In this document: piece by piece, positions 44,984-53,264 of the stretch
How positions within the stretch are numbered: position 1 is the stretch's first letter
Layout: each line of letters starts with the position of its first letter
Assembly (NCBI GenBank): GCA_963837775.1
Contig: CAWIOX010000014.1
Location: 4,833 to 68,832 of the forward strand
Direction of reading: 5' to 3'
Source of the DNA: CAWIOX01 sp963837775
GTDB lineage: Bacteria > Pseudomonadota > Gammaproteobacteria > Burkholderiales > Burkholderiaceae_D
Length of the DNA: 64,000 nt
Position numbers and translations under genes: made by a program
The notes under the pieces: model-generated
Database searches by the model: none
What the model was told of the DNA's origin: nothing
What the model saw: only the letters and a program-made list of their open reading frames with translations

Positions 44984-45880
44984 ATGAGTCCTGAGCAAGC
45001 ATTGCCGAGAATGCCCTCGTTGCCAGCCTTGCGCGCGTTCGAGAGCGCCGCGCGGCACAACAGTTTCAGCCGTGCCGCAGCGGAACTGCACCTGACCCAC
45101 GGTGCGGTCGGCCATCAGGTGCGGGCGCTGGAAGAGTCGCTCGGGGTGCAACTGTTTACCCGGATCGGCCGCGGCCTGGCGCTGACGCCGGAAGGGCGGA
45201 TACTGGCCGAGCGGGTGCGCGCGGCCTGGCTCGATATCGCCGCCGCGGCACAGGACATCAGCCGCCGCGCGAATGCCGGCCAGTTGACGATCAGCGTGAT
45301 GCCGTCCTTTGCAGCGCGCTGGCTGGTGCCGCGCCTGGGGCACTTCATCGAGCAGAATCCCGACCTCCAGCTGGTGGTCCAGACCGCGAGCCATCTGGTC
45401 GATTTTTCGCGTGAAGCGGTCGATGTCGGCTTGCGCATGGGCAACGGGAACTGGCCGGAGCTGTATTGCGAGCGCCTGTTCGGCGATACCTATTTCCCGG
45501 TCTGCGCGCCGGCGTTCAACCAGGGCCGGTTGCCTGAAAAACCCAGCGAGCTGCCGAACCTGCCCTTGCTCACTTCGATCGGAGAGCCGTGGCGGCCGTG
45601 GTTCGCGGCGGCCGGACTGGATGCGCCCGAGCCGCGCGGCGTCACCTACAGCGATGCGCACTCGCTATTGCAGGCAGCCAAGGAAGGACAGGGGATTGCG
45701 CTGGCACGCCAGACCATGGTGGCCGACGACCTGCAACGGGGTGCGCTGGTGCGCCTGTTTTCGGTCAGCATACCGAGCCCGGCCGAGTATTACTTCGTTT
45801 GTCCGCCGGCGCTGGCGCAAGCCGGCAAGGTCCAGCGTTTCCGGGCCTGGCTGCGGGATGAAATCAGCTCAGCCAATTGA
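44984..45880 (+). CDS. LysR family regulator (GcvA-like)
   Basis: 298 residues. Helix-turn-helix SLPALRAFESAARHNSFSRAAAELHLTHGAVGHQVRALEE; effector domain about 100-290. Divergent from the DUF2917 gene, its likely target. No clear Shine-Dalgarno is visible; the dyad at 44967-44981 occupies that region. Its last 12 bases overlap the 3' end of the convergent HDOD gene. Confidence 0.87.
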   Translation: MSPEQALPRMPSLPALRAFESAARHNSFSRAAAELHLTHGAVGHQVRALEESLGVQLFTRIGRGLALTPEGRILAERVRAAWLDIAAAAQDISRRANAGQLTISVMPSFAARWLVPRLGHFIEQNPDLQLVVQTASHLVDFSREAVDVGLRMGNGNWPELYCERLFGDTYFPVCAPAFNQGRLPEKPSELPNLPLLTSIGEPWRPWFAAAGLDAPEPRGVTYSDAHSLLQAAKEGQGIALARQTMVADDLQRGALVRLFSVSIPSPAEYYFVCPPALAQAGKVQRFRAWLRDEISSAN

Positions 45881-46918
45881 CGCCTGCACGCCGTCGTCGA
45901 GCGCGTCGAGCTGACGGAGGCAATCGATTTCTTTGGCGGACAGCCCTTGCGTGACGCTGGCCGCATGCATGTCCAGCATCAGGTGCTGGTGCAGCAGCTG
46001 CATCTTGCTCAAATAATCGCCGGTCGAGAGTATTTTGCCGATCGGCGACAGGTTCGCATTGCCGGCCATGCTGCCCTGCTCCTCAATGGCGCTGATGACC
46101 GCTTCGGGAAAGTGCCATTCGCGGCCGATGCTGCAGGACAAGATGCGCGCCTGGCTGAGCAGGGCGTCGAAAAAGCTGACGGAACCGATCAGCCTGGCAT
46201 CGACCGACATCTGGTCCATCACGCGCAGCGCGGCGATCAATCCCACATATTGCATCAAGCCCGCCATGAACGCCTCGAACGGGTCCATGCCCGCGTCCTG
46301 GGCCAGCAGGCGGTTGGCGACTGCGCATTTTGTCGACTGCTCCCATATATTCAGCGCGGCCAAGGTGGTGAAGTGTCCGGACTTCAAGTCGATGATCGGT
46401 TTGAAGGCGACGCCGGTAATCAACTGGCGCATGCCGCCGTGGCCGAGGATCAATATCGCATGTTCGATGCTGGTAATCGACTTGCTCACGTGGTGGCAGG
46501 CACTGTTGGCCAGGCGCAGCACCTCGGCCACCAGCACCACGTCATGTGAAATCTTGTGCGCCAGATCGGCGCCGGAAAATGCCTCGGTGCGCAAGCTTTG
46601 CAGCAATTGCGGGATCACGCCCGGCATTCTGCGCACCAGATTCGCGCCTGACTGGTTTGATCTGACGATCTTTTCCAGCGCCGCCAGAATCTCGCTTTCA
46701 CTCTGGCTGGCGAAAATCTCCGCATTGTCATTGGCGCCGAACAGGCAATTGCTGAAATCCGCATTGAGCTCGTCGCGCTGCATGCGCGAAATCCCGCTCA
46801 CCGCGGGCGGTGCTGCCGGTGGCGCGGTTGGCGTCGCAGCTTCGGCCAAGTTCGGCGCAGTCACGTCAGCGGCATTCTTTTGCGCCGGCTTGAAGATACG
46901 TTGAAGCCAATCGTACAT
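45869..46918 (-). CDS. HDOD domain signalling protein
   Basis: 349 residues. A Pro/Ala-rich linker (about 20-45) precedes an HDOD domain (about 95-300): MPGVIPQLLQSLRTEAFSGADLAHKISHDVVLVAEVLRLANSACHH, SIEHAILILGHGGMRQL. HDOD proteins are HD-like signal-output domains without the catalytic HD pair, and are often linked to c-di-GMP and two-component pathways. Cytoplasmic. It overlaps the convergent LysR gene end by 12 bases, which is unusual but small. Confidence 0.85.
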   Translation of the reverse strand: MYDWLQRIFKPAQKNAADVTAPNLAEAATPTAPPAAPPAVSGISRMQRDELNADFSNCLFGANDNAEIFASQSESEILAALEKIVRSNQSGANLVRRMPGVIPQLLQSLRTEAFSGADLAHKISHDVVLVAEVLRLANSACHHVSKSITSIEHAILILGHGGMRQLITGVAFKPIIDLKSGHFTTLAALNIWEQSTKCAVANRLLAQDAGMDPFEAFMAGLMQYVGLIAALRVMDQMSVDARLIGSVSFFDALLSQARILSCSIGREWHFPEAVISAIEEQGSMAGNANLSPIGKILSTGDYLSKMQLLHQHLMLDMHAASVTQGLSAKEIDCLRQLDALDDGVQASIG

Positions 46919-47024
46919 AAGAGGGTGTGAGTGAGAAGTGAAGGTTAACCATCAACTGGAATCTGCATCACGCCGACGCCAGGAGCATGAGGTGAAGCAA
47001 CACGATAGCTTATCGCGATCCGCT

Positions 47025-48539
47025 TCAGGCCGCCAGATGCCGCGCCTGCCTTTGCGGCGCCGCATGTTCAGTCGCATTGGCCGCTTTTTTCTCCTTGGCG
47101 GCCTTGGATTTGACATGCGGCTGGTTGACTTGTCCGGCGTAGTCGCTGGCCACCAGTGCGTCGGCTGCGGCGGCATCGATGCCCTGGGTTTGCAGCCATT
47201 GCGCCACCAGCGCCGCCAGCCGTTCCAGCGCGATGCGGTGGGTGGCGTCGGTTTTGGCGTAGATCCAGTCGGACAGGTCCATGAAGCGGGCGAATGGGCT
47301 GTCGGCCAGAATCAGCGGCAGCGTGTGGGCGAAGCGGCCGGAATTGGCGATCATGTCCCAGTAGCGGGCGAAACGCACCAGCCGTTGCATCGTGGCGAAG
47401 TCGATGTGCTCATTGGCCAGGATGGTGTAAGGCGGGTTGGCGTCGAACACCAGCTTGAATTTTTCGGTATGGCGGATGATCGGCGTGCCGCGCAGGCGCT
47501 TCAGGATGCCGAACTGGATTTCGTGCGGTTTCAGTGCGTACAACTGGTCGAAACCGGCGGCGAAGCTGGCCATGTCTTCGCCCGGCAGGCCGGCGATCAG
47601 GTCGACGTGCATGTGCGCGTGAGAATTTTCGACCAGCCAGCGGATATTCTCGGCCGCTTTCTCATTGTTCTGCTTGCGGCTGACCAGCGTTTGCACGGCC
47701 GGATTGAAGCTCTGGATGCCGATCTCGAACTGCAGCGCGCCGGGCGGGAATTGCCGGATGCCGTCCTTGAGCGCATCCGGCAGATGATCCGGCACCACCT
47801 CGAAATGGGCGTAGACCGGATCGTCCGGATGGGCCGCCAGCTTGTCGAGGAAGAACTGCATGATGCGCAGGCTGGACTTGATGTTCAGGTTGAAGGTGCG
47901 GTCGACGAACTTGAACAGCCGCGCGCCGCGCGCATGCAGCGCTTCCAGTTCGCCCAGGAAGCGGTCGAGCGCAAACGGCCACGCAGTCTTGTCCAGCGAG
48001 GACAGGCAGAATTCGCATTTGAACGGGCAGCCGCGCGAGGCTTCCACGTACAGGATGCGGTGCCTGAGGTCGTCTTCGGTGTACAGCGCGTACGGCAGCT
48101 TGATGTCATCGATCGGCGGCTGCAGCCCGGCGTGGATCTTCATGATCGGCTTCGGACCGTGCAGGATGTCGCGGCACAGCTTGGGGAAGCTGGCATCGCC
48201 CCAGCCGGTGATCAGGTAATCGGCCGCCTGCACGATCGCCTGCTGCTCCGGCTCATACGACACTTCCGGCCCGCCCAGCACGATGACGATCTGCGGCGCG
48301 ACCTGTTTCAGCATCGCCACCACCCGGGTGGTTTCCTCGACATTCCAGATGTACACGCCGAAACCGATGATGCGCGGCTGCTGCGCCAGCAGCTTCTCGA
48401 CGATGTCGGTGGTCTTGGCGCCGATCACGAATTCCTGCAGCCGGGTCTGATCCTGCAGTTCTCCCATGTTCGCAAGCAGATAGCGCAGGCCCAGTGATGC
48501 ATGGGCAAAGCGGGCATTGAGGGTGGACAGGATGATCAT
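47025..48539 (-). CDS. B12-binding radical SAM protein (DUF4080 type)
   Basis: 504 residues. N-terminal cobalamin-binding-like Rossmann domain (MIILSTLNARFAHASLGLRYLLANMG; GFGVYIWNVEETTRVVAMLK), radical SAM core with the cluster motif CPFKCEFC (about 175-182; EASRGCPFKCEFCLSSLDKTAWPF), then a DUF4080-like C-terminal region and a basic tail. The substrate is unknown. It is a stand-alone gene, divergent from the TPP enzyme gene with 273 bases between them. Confidence 0.87.
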   Translation of the reverse strand: MIILSTLNARFAHASLGLRYLLANMGELQDQTRLQEFVIGAKTTDIVEKLLAQQPRIIGFGVYIWNVEETTRVVAMLKQVAPQIVIVLGGPEVSYEPEQQAIVQAADYLITGWGDASFPKLCRDILHGPKPIMKIHAGLQPPIDDIKLPYALYTEDDLRHRILYVEASRGCPFKCEFCLSSLDKTAWPFALDRFLGELEALHARGARLFKFVDRTFNLNIKSSLRIMQFFLDKLAAHPDDPVYAHFEVVPDHLPDALKDGIRQFPPGALQFEIGIQSFNPAVQTLVSRKQNNEKAAENIRWLVENSHAHMHVDLIAGLPGEDMASFAAGFDQLYALKPHEIQFGILKRLRGTPIIRHTEKFKLVFDANPPYTILANEHIDFATMQRLVRFARYWDMIANSGRFAHTLPLILADSPFARFMDLSDWIYAKTDATHRIALERLAALVAQWLQTQGIDAAAADALVASDYAGQVNQPHVKSKAAKEKKAANATEHAAPQRQARHLAA

Positions 48540-48812
48540 GGTGGCAGCTGCGGTCGGAAAAGCGTCATTTTACGCCCCATCGCCGATTTCAAATTGCGCG
48601 GGCCGCCGACCGCTTGCCACGCAATGAAACTGAAATAGTGACGAGCTGGATAGCGCCGACAAATTATCCTGCTGGCAATTTTTCCGGAGACAGGTACAAT
48701 AAAATGTCACAGCAGCAATAGTCAGCCGATAGCTCGGTGTAACTATGACGGTAGCGGATGCTCGCCTATTGATCGCGGCCATCTTCCCATCACCGAAGAC
48801 AGGGACGGCGAT

Positions 48813-50663
48813 ATGAGTACTGAAATTTTTCTGGCGCATGACAATAGCGAAAGAAAGAAAAACAGCCCGGAATGCACTCCCGGGCAGCCGATGGAAATAG
48901 CCGATCTGCTGCTGGCCTATCTGGAGCAGATGGAAATCGAATACGTGTTCGGTGTTCCCGGCGGTGCCATCGAACCGCTGTTCAATGCGATCGCCCGCAG
49001 CAGCCGCAGGGGCGGGGTGCGCCACATTCTGGCGCGGCACGAGGCGGGAGCCGCCTTCATGGCCGACGGTTATGCGCGCGAAACCGGCAAGATCGGGGTC
49101 TGCTGCTCGACCTCCGGCCCCGGCATCACCAATCTGATCACCGGCGTCGCCTGCGCCTACGACAACAATATTCCGATGCTGGTCATCACCGGACAGCCGG
49201 CTTTGCCTACCTTCGGCAAGCATCCGCTGCAGGAATCGGCCTGCACCGGCATCAATACTCTGGGCATGCTGCAACACTGCACCCGCTACAACTCGCTGGT
49301 ATCCCATCCGCAGCAGTTCGAACACAAACTCGTTACCGCATTGCAGCTGGCGACCCGTGCTCCGATGGGGCCGGCTCACCTGAGCATTCCGGTCGATGTA
49401 TTTCGCAGTCCGAATCCACTGCCCTACCCCTCCTACGACTTGGCCTCCCTTCTGAAGCCATCCGCGCTGGTGGATGACGATGCGCTTGAAACTTTGCGCC
49501 ACCTGCTGGCAGAGGCTGAAAATGTGGTGTTCCTGATCGGCGTGGATTGCGGCGAGGCGATCGGTTCGATACTCCAGTTCGCCGAACTGAGCGGCGCGAT
49601 GGTGGTCACCACGCCGGATGGCAAAGGCCTGGTCAACCCGCATCACCCGCTGTTTCGCGGCGTTTTCGGTTTCGGCGGCCATGCGTCGGCAGAGGCCGTG
49701 CTGCGCGACAAGTCGGTGGATCTGATCATTGCGGTCGGCACCGGCATGGGAGAGTGGAACAGCGGCGGCTGGAGCGACAGCCTGCTCAATGCCCGGCTGG
49801 TGCATATCGACGAGTCGGAAGAGCACCTGACCCGTACGCCGATGGCGCGTTTTCACATGCGCGGGCGCGTGCTGTCGATCTTCACCCGGCTGGTCCAGCA
49901 GTTGTACGAAAACGAAGCGCGCCAGAGCGGATACATCGAGCAGCAACAACATGGCACCCAGCGCAAACCGGACAATATGCTGGCCGCCCCCGACAAGGCC
50001 GAGAGCAACGCCACGCCGATCCTGCCGCAACGGCTGATGCATGAACTGGGGCGGCTATTTCCCCCCACCACCCGCTTCCTGGCCGATACCGGCAACAGCA
50101 CCACCTGGGCCATCCATTATTTGCAGCCCAATATCGATCGACGCACCAGCGAAAGACGGCACACCGGCGGCAGCAAGCGTGCGCCCGGCCGACGCAAGAC
50201 CGAGGGCGGCTGGCTGCGGGTCACGATGAACTTTGCCCCGATGGGATGGGCCATCGGCGGCGCCGTCGGTACCGCTGCCGCCAATCCGGAGGTGCCGGTG
50301 GTCTGCATTACCGGCGACGGCAGCTTTCTGATGAATGGCCAGGAAATCTCGGTAGCGGTCGCCGAAAGGCAAACCGTCATCTTCGTGGTGCTCAACAATC
50401 AGTCGCTGGGCATGGTCAAGCACGGCCAGCGCATGGCGCATGCAGAGCAGATCGGCTGCGATCTGCCGCCCACCGATTTCGCCGCCCTGGCCCGCGCCAT
50501 GGGTGCGGTAGCCCACACCATCCATGCGCCTGCAGATTTGCTCAATCTGGATATTGCCGCCATCTGCGCGCACCGCGGACCGACGCTGCTGGATGTATTC
50601 ATCGATCCCGACGAAGTGCCGCCGATGAATGTGCGGATGCGGGTATTGGCCGGCGGTCTTTGA
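48813..50663 (+). CDS. Acetolactate-synthase-like TPP-dependent enzyme
   Basis: 616 residues. N-terminal Pyr domain with EYVFGVPGGAIEPLF and catalytic Glu in LARHEAGAAFMADGYAR; central Rossmann-like domain (about 215-350); PP domain with the TPP motif GDGSFLMNGQEISVAVAERQTVIFVVLNN. It would decarboxylate a 2-oxo acid and may ligate a second carbonyl. An unusual basic insert (about 445-470, NIDRRTSERRHTGGSKRAP then GRRKTEGG) lies just before the PP domain and is absent from typical acetolactate synthases. ATG 48891 (residue 27) is an alternative start. No small regulatory subunit follows. It precedes the SDR/citrate-synthase-like operon in the same direction, 189 bases away. Confidence 0.87.
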   Translation: MSTEIFLAHDNSERKKNSPECTPGQPMEIADLLLAYLEQMEIEYVFGVPGGAIEPLFNAIARSSRRGGVRHILARHEAGAAFMADGYARETGKIGVCCSTSGPGITNLITGVACAYDNNIPMLVITGQPALPTFGKHPLQESACTGINTLGMLQHCTRYNSLVSHPQQFEHKLVTALQLATRAPMGPAHLSIPVDVFRSPNPLPYPSYDLASLLKPSALVDDDALETLRHLLAEAENVVFLIGVDCGEAIGSILQFAELSGAMVVTTPDGKGLVNPHHPLFRGVFGFGGHASAEAVLRDKSVDLIIAVGTGMGEWNSGGWSDSLLNARLVHIDESEEHLTRTPMARFHMRGRVLSIFTRLVQQLYENEARQSGYIEQQQHGTQRKPDNMLAAPDKAESNATPILPQRLMHELGRLFPPTTRFLADTGNSTTWAIHYLQPNIDRRTSERRHTGGSKRAPGRRKTEGGWLRVTMNFAPMGWAIGGAVGTAAANPEVPVVCITGDGSFLMNGQEISVAVAERQTVIFVVLNNQSLGMVKHGQRMAHAEQIGCDLPPTDFAALARAMGAVAHTIHAPADLLNLDIAAICAHRGPTLLDVFIDPDEVPPMNVRMRVLAGGL

Positions 50664-50720
50664 GCCGGCATTCCGACATAGCTGGTGCCATTGTTGATGC
50701 GGCGCAACAAACATGTGAAA

Positions 50721-50788
50721 AAATGGTAAATTTAGTATTTCTATTTTGCAATTAATTGCAAAATAGACATAAAAATTCAATACCATTT
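50721..50788. promoter_or_regulatory. Nested palindromic operator region upstream of the SDR operon
   Basis: A 28-base perfect palindrome at 50740-50767 (half-site TCTATTTTGCAATT, centred on AATTAATT) is framed by AAATGGTA at 50721-50728 and its inverse TACCATTT at 50781-50788. The block is very AT-rich in a GC-rich region and lies 86 bases before the SDR start. The double symmetry strongly suggests a regulator-binding control region for the operon. Confidence 0.75.
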
Positions 50789-50852
50789 AAGTCGACAACA
50801 AAATACACGTTTGATTTAGAAATCAAATCAGGGCGAACGCAGGGGTAACACT

Positions 50853-51601
50853 ATGGATAAGCTCAAAGGGAAAACGGTGCTCATCACCGGCGGTTCAAGC
50901 GGCATCGGCTTGGCAAGCGCAAAACTGTTCCGGGATGAAGGCGCCCGTCTGGCGATTACGGGGCGCGACCCGGATGGTTTGGCCCGTGCCCAAGAGGAAC
51001 TGGGCAGCGATACCCTGGTTATTCGCAGCAATGCAGGCAATCTGGCCGAAATCGAGTCCTTGATGAAGCAAGTAGATCAGCACTTCAAGCGGTTGGATGT
51101 ATTGTTCATCAATGCTGCTGTCGCCAAAGCAGCTCCCATAGAGCAGGTATCAGAATCCCAGTTTGACGAAATCATGGGGATCAACTGCAAAGGGGTGTTT
51201 TTTACAATCCAGAAAGCACTGTCGCTGTTCGGCAACAGCGCATCTGTCATCGTCACCACCTCCATCACCAACCAATTAGGCTCACCCAATTTCAGCGTCT
51301 ACGGCGCGAGCAAGGCCGCCTTGCGTTCGCTTGTGCAGTCGCTGAGCCTGGAACTCATCGGCCGCGGGATTCGGATCAATGCGATCAGTCCCGGCCCTAT
51401 CGCCACGCCGATGTTCGAGCGCTTTGGCCTGCCCGCGGATATGGTCCAGGCCATAAAAAGCGAGATCGAGCACAAGTCACCCATCAGGCGTTTCGGCACA
51501 CCGGAAGAGATTGCCAAGGTCGCGCTGTTCCTCGCCTCGGACGACTCAACCTACTAGTCGGCGAGGAAATCGTCGTCGATGGCGGCATGAGCCTGCTTTA
51601 G
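50853..51601 (+). CDS. SDR family oxidoreductase, frameshifted near its end
   Basis: Short-chain dehydrogenase/reductase: GGSSGIG (cofactor), NAAVAKAAP, ITN with catalytic Ser, YGASKAALR (Tyr/Lys pair), and ISPGPIATPMFERFG. The frame ends early at a TAG after DDSTY (51555-51560). Restoring one T gives LVGEEIVVDGGMSLL to TAG 51601, the usual SDR ending, and the extent of 749 bases is one short of a multiple of three. Repaired length is about 249 residues. First gene of an apparent operon continuing with two citrate-synthase-like genes. It may reduce the product of the upstream TPP enzyme. Confidence 0.85.
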
Positions 51602-51627
51602 CAGTGCCTGTATTACAGGGGGATAGC

Positions 51628-52434
51628 ATGAGCGACACAGAAAACCCGAATACCATACACAGCCGTATCTGGCGCGAAGAGCCGGAACCGGACAATCCTT
51701 ATGCTACCAGGGTTGCCTATTGCCGCGGCTACGATGTCTATGGCGAGATGCTGGGGCAAGCGCGCTGGGTCGATATGCTGTACCTGCTGTTCCATGACGA
51801 GGCACCCAGCGCGGCGCAAGCAGATTTGCTGGAAGCATTGGCGCTGGCGCTGGCCAACCCGGGACCCAGAGATGCCTCGGTCCATGCGGCCATGTGCGGC
51901 GGCGTTTGCGGCTCGACCGCCGCCTCCAGCCTGATGGCTGCGCTGGCGGTTGGCGCCGGGCAACTGGCCGGAGGGCGCGAAGTATTCCTGGCGATGGAAA
52001 ACTGGGCTGCCTGCGGCACCGATCTCCAGGCCTGGCAAGATCAACTCGCGAGGCGTAGCGCCAGCCCGGGCAGCATCTGGCCGGCGCAGGAACATGCGCC
52101 GGGTTTCGATCCGCACGGGATCAGCACCGCCACGCCCGTCAGGCAGACCCTGACTTGTCTGGCCCGCCTGAGTACCGGATCTTATTTGTGCTGGCTGGAA
52201 CAGAACCTGCCCACGCTGGAAGCCGCAGCGGCTTGCCCGCTGGCGCTGTCCGGTGTCGCCGCCGCTGCGCTGGCCGACCTCGGCTTCTCGCCTGAGCAGG
52301 GTGAAATGCTGCATCTGCTGCTGCGCTTGCCGGGTGCGGCGGCCCATGCTGTCGAACAGCGCCAGTACGGCTACAAGAAATTTCCCTTCGGCAGCATGGA
52401 GCTGGAAACCGATCCTGCTCAGGAGCCTGTATGA
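51628..52434 (+). CDS. Citrate-synthase-like protein A (noncanonical active site)
   Basis: 268 residues from ATG 51628, with AGGGGG upstream. Fold segments of the citrate synthase/citryl-CoA lyase superfamily are recognisable: YDVYGEMLGQARWVDMLYLLFHDEAPSAAQ, DASVHAAMCGGVCGS, GVAAAALADLGFSPEQGEM, LPGAAAHAVEQRQYG. By eye, the catalytic His of LHGGAN reads LAGGRE here and the usual NVD aspartate region reads ALSGV, so the classical residues look lost. It overlaps the next gene in an ATGA. A condensing role is possible only if other residues are used; a structural or heteromeric role with protein B is equally likely. Confidence 0.72.
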   Translation: MSDTENPNTIHSRIWREEPEPDNPYATRVAYCRGYDVYGEMLGQARWVDMLYLLFHDEAPSAAQADLLEALALALANPGPRDASVHAAMCGGVCGSTAASSLMAALAVGAGQLAGGREVFLAMENWAACGTDLQAWQDQLARRSASPGSIWPAQEHAPGFDPHGISTATPVRQTLTCLARLSTGSYLCWLEQNLPTLEAAAACPLALSGVAAAALADLGFSPEQGEMLHLLLRLPGAAAHAVEQRQYGYKKFPFGSMELETDPAQEPV

Positions 52435-53250
52435 ATGCCCATCCCGATCCGCAGCCGGAAAATGCCGGTGGTTTGAAGAGCCGCATGGGCGCTTTCTTTC
52501 CCGGCAGTCATGTGATTTTCCGTGGCCATGATCTGCATGCGGACCTGAAGGACATGGACTGGCTTGAATTGTATGTGTTCGGTATCACCGGGCGTCGCTT
52601 CTCTCCCGCAACAATTGCGCCTGCTGCAGGCGATCTGGACCTATACCAGCTACCCGGATGTGCGCCTGTGGAACAATCGGGTCGCCGCTTTGGCCGGCAG
52701 CACGCGCAGTACCGGCACCCTGGGTGTCGCAGCTGCACTGGCGGTATCGGAAGCATCGATCTATGGCGGCGGCATCCTCGCTCGTGCGATAGATTTTTTT
52801 ATTCGTACCCGGCAGCGCTTAGAAAGTGGCAACGACTTGACTACTTGTCTGCGTGAGGAGTTTGATACGCATCGCAGCATAGGTGGCTACGGTCGTCCCC
52901 TGATCAATGGCGACGAGCGCATTCAGCCGATGCTGACTCTGGCCCGGAGCCTGGACCTGGATCAAGGCCCATACCTCCGTCTGGCATTTGCTGTGGAGGA
53001 AGCACTACTTTCCGGGCGCTGGCGGATGAAAATGAATTACGCTGCGCTGGTTGCCGCGCTGGGGGCGGATATCGGGTTGACACAACAGGAGTTTTCCCTG
53101 TTCATGTTCCCGGTGTTTCTGGCAGGCATGCAGCCGTGCTTCATTGAAGCCTCCGAACGCCCTGAAGGTATGCTGTATCGGATTTCCTGTGCGGATATTG
53201 CGTACGAAGGGCGAGCACAGCGCGCCTGGCGCCAGGCAAACAGAAGTTAA
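52431..53250 (+). CDS. Citrate-synthase-like protein B (noncanonical active site), frameshifted
   Basis: Second superfamily member, coupled to A through ATGA. After MNAHPDPQPENAGGLKSRMG, FRGHDLHADLKDMDWLELYVFGITGRRF one extra base near 52598-52604 shifts the frame, and LPQQLRLLQAIWTYTSYPDVRLWNNRVAALAGSTRST follows to 53250 (820 bases, one over a multiple of three; about 272 residues). Regions matching catalytic motifs differ: ASIYGGGIL for LHGGAN, GGYGRPLINGDERI for GFGHRVYxxxDPR, and MNYAAL for NVDG. The conserved WNNRVAALAG and DERI blocks confirm homology. It probably works with A; activity cannot be assumed. Confidence 0.72.
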
Positions 53251-53264
53251 GGGAAAAACCATTC

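Noticed and set aside
46938..48497. 519-codon open frame on the plus strand
   Set aside because: Antisense to the radical SAM gene, which has a clear CxxxCxxC motif; the product is an Arg/Gln/Val-rich shadow.
51609..51621. CCTGTATTACAGG dyad before citrate-synthase-like gene A as a ninth repeat copy
   Set aside because: Only a 13-base resemblance; the remaining blocks of the family are absent, and it overlaps the ribosome binding region.
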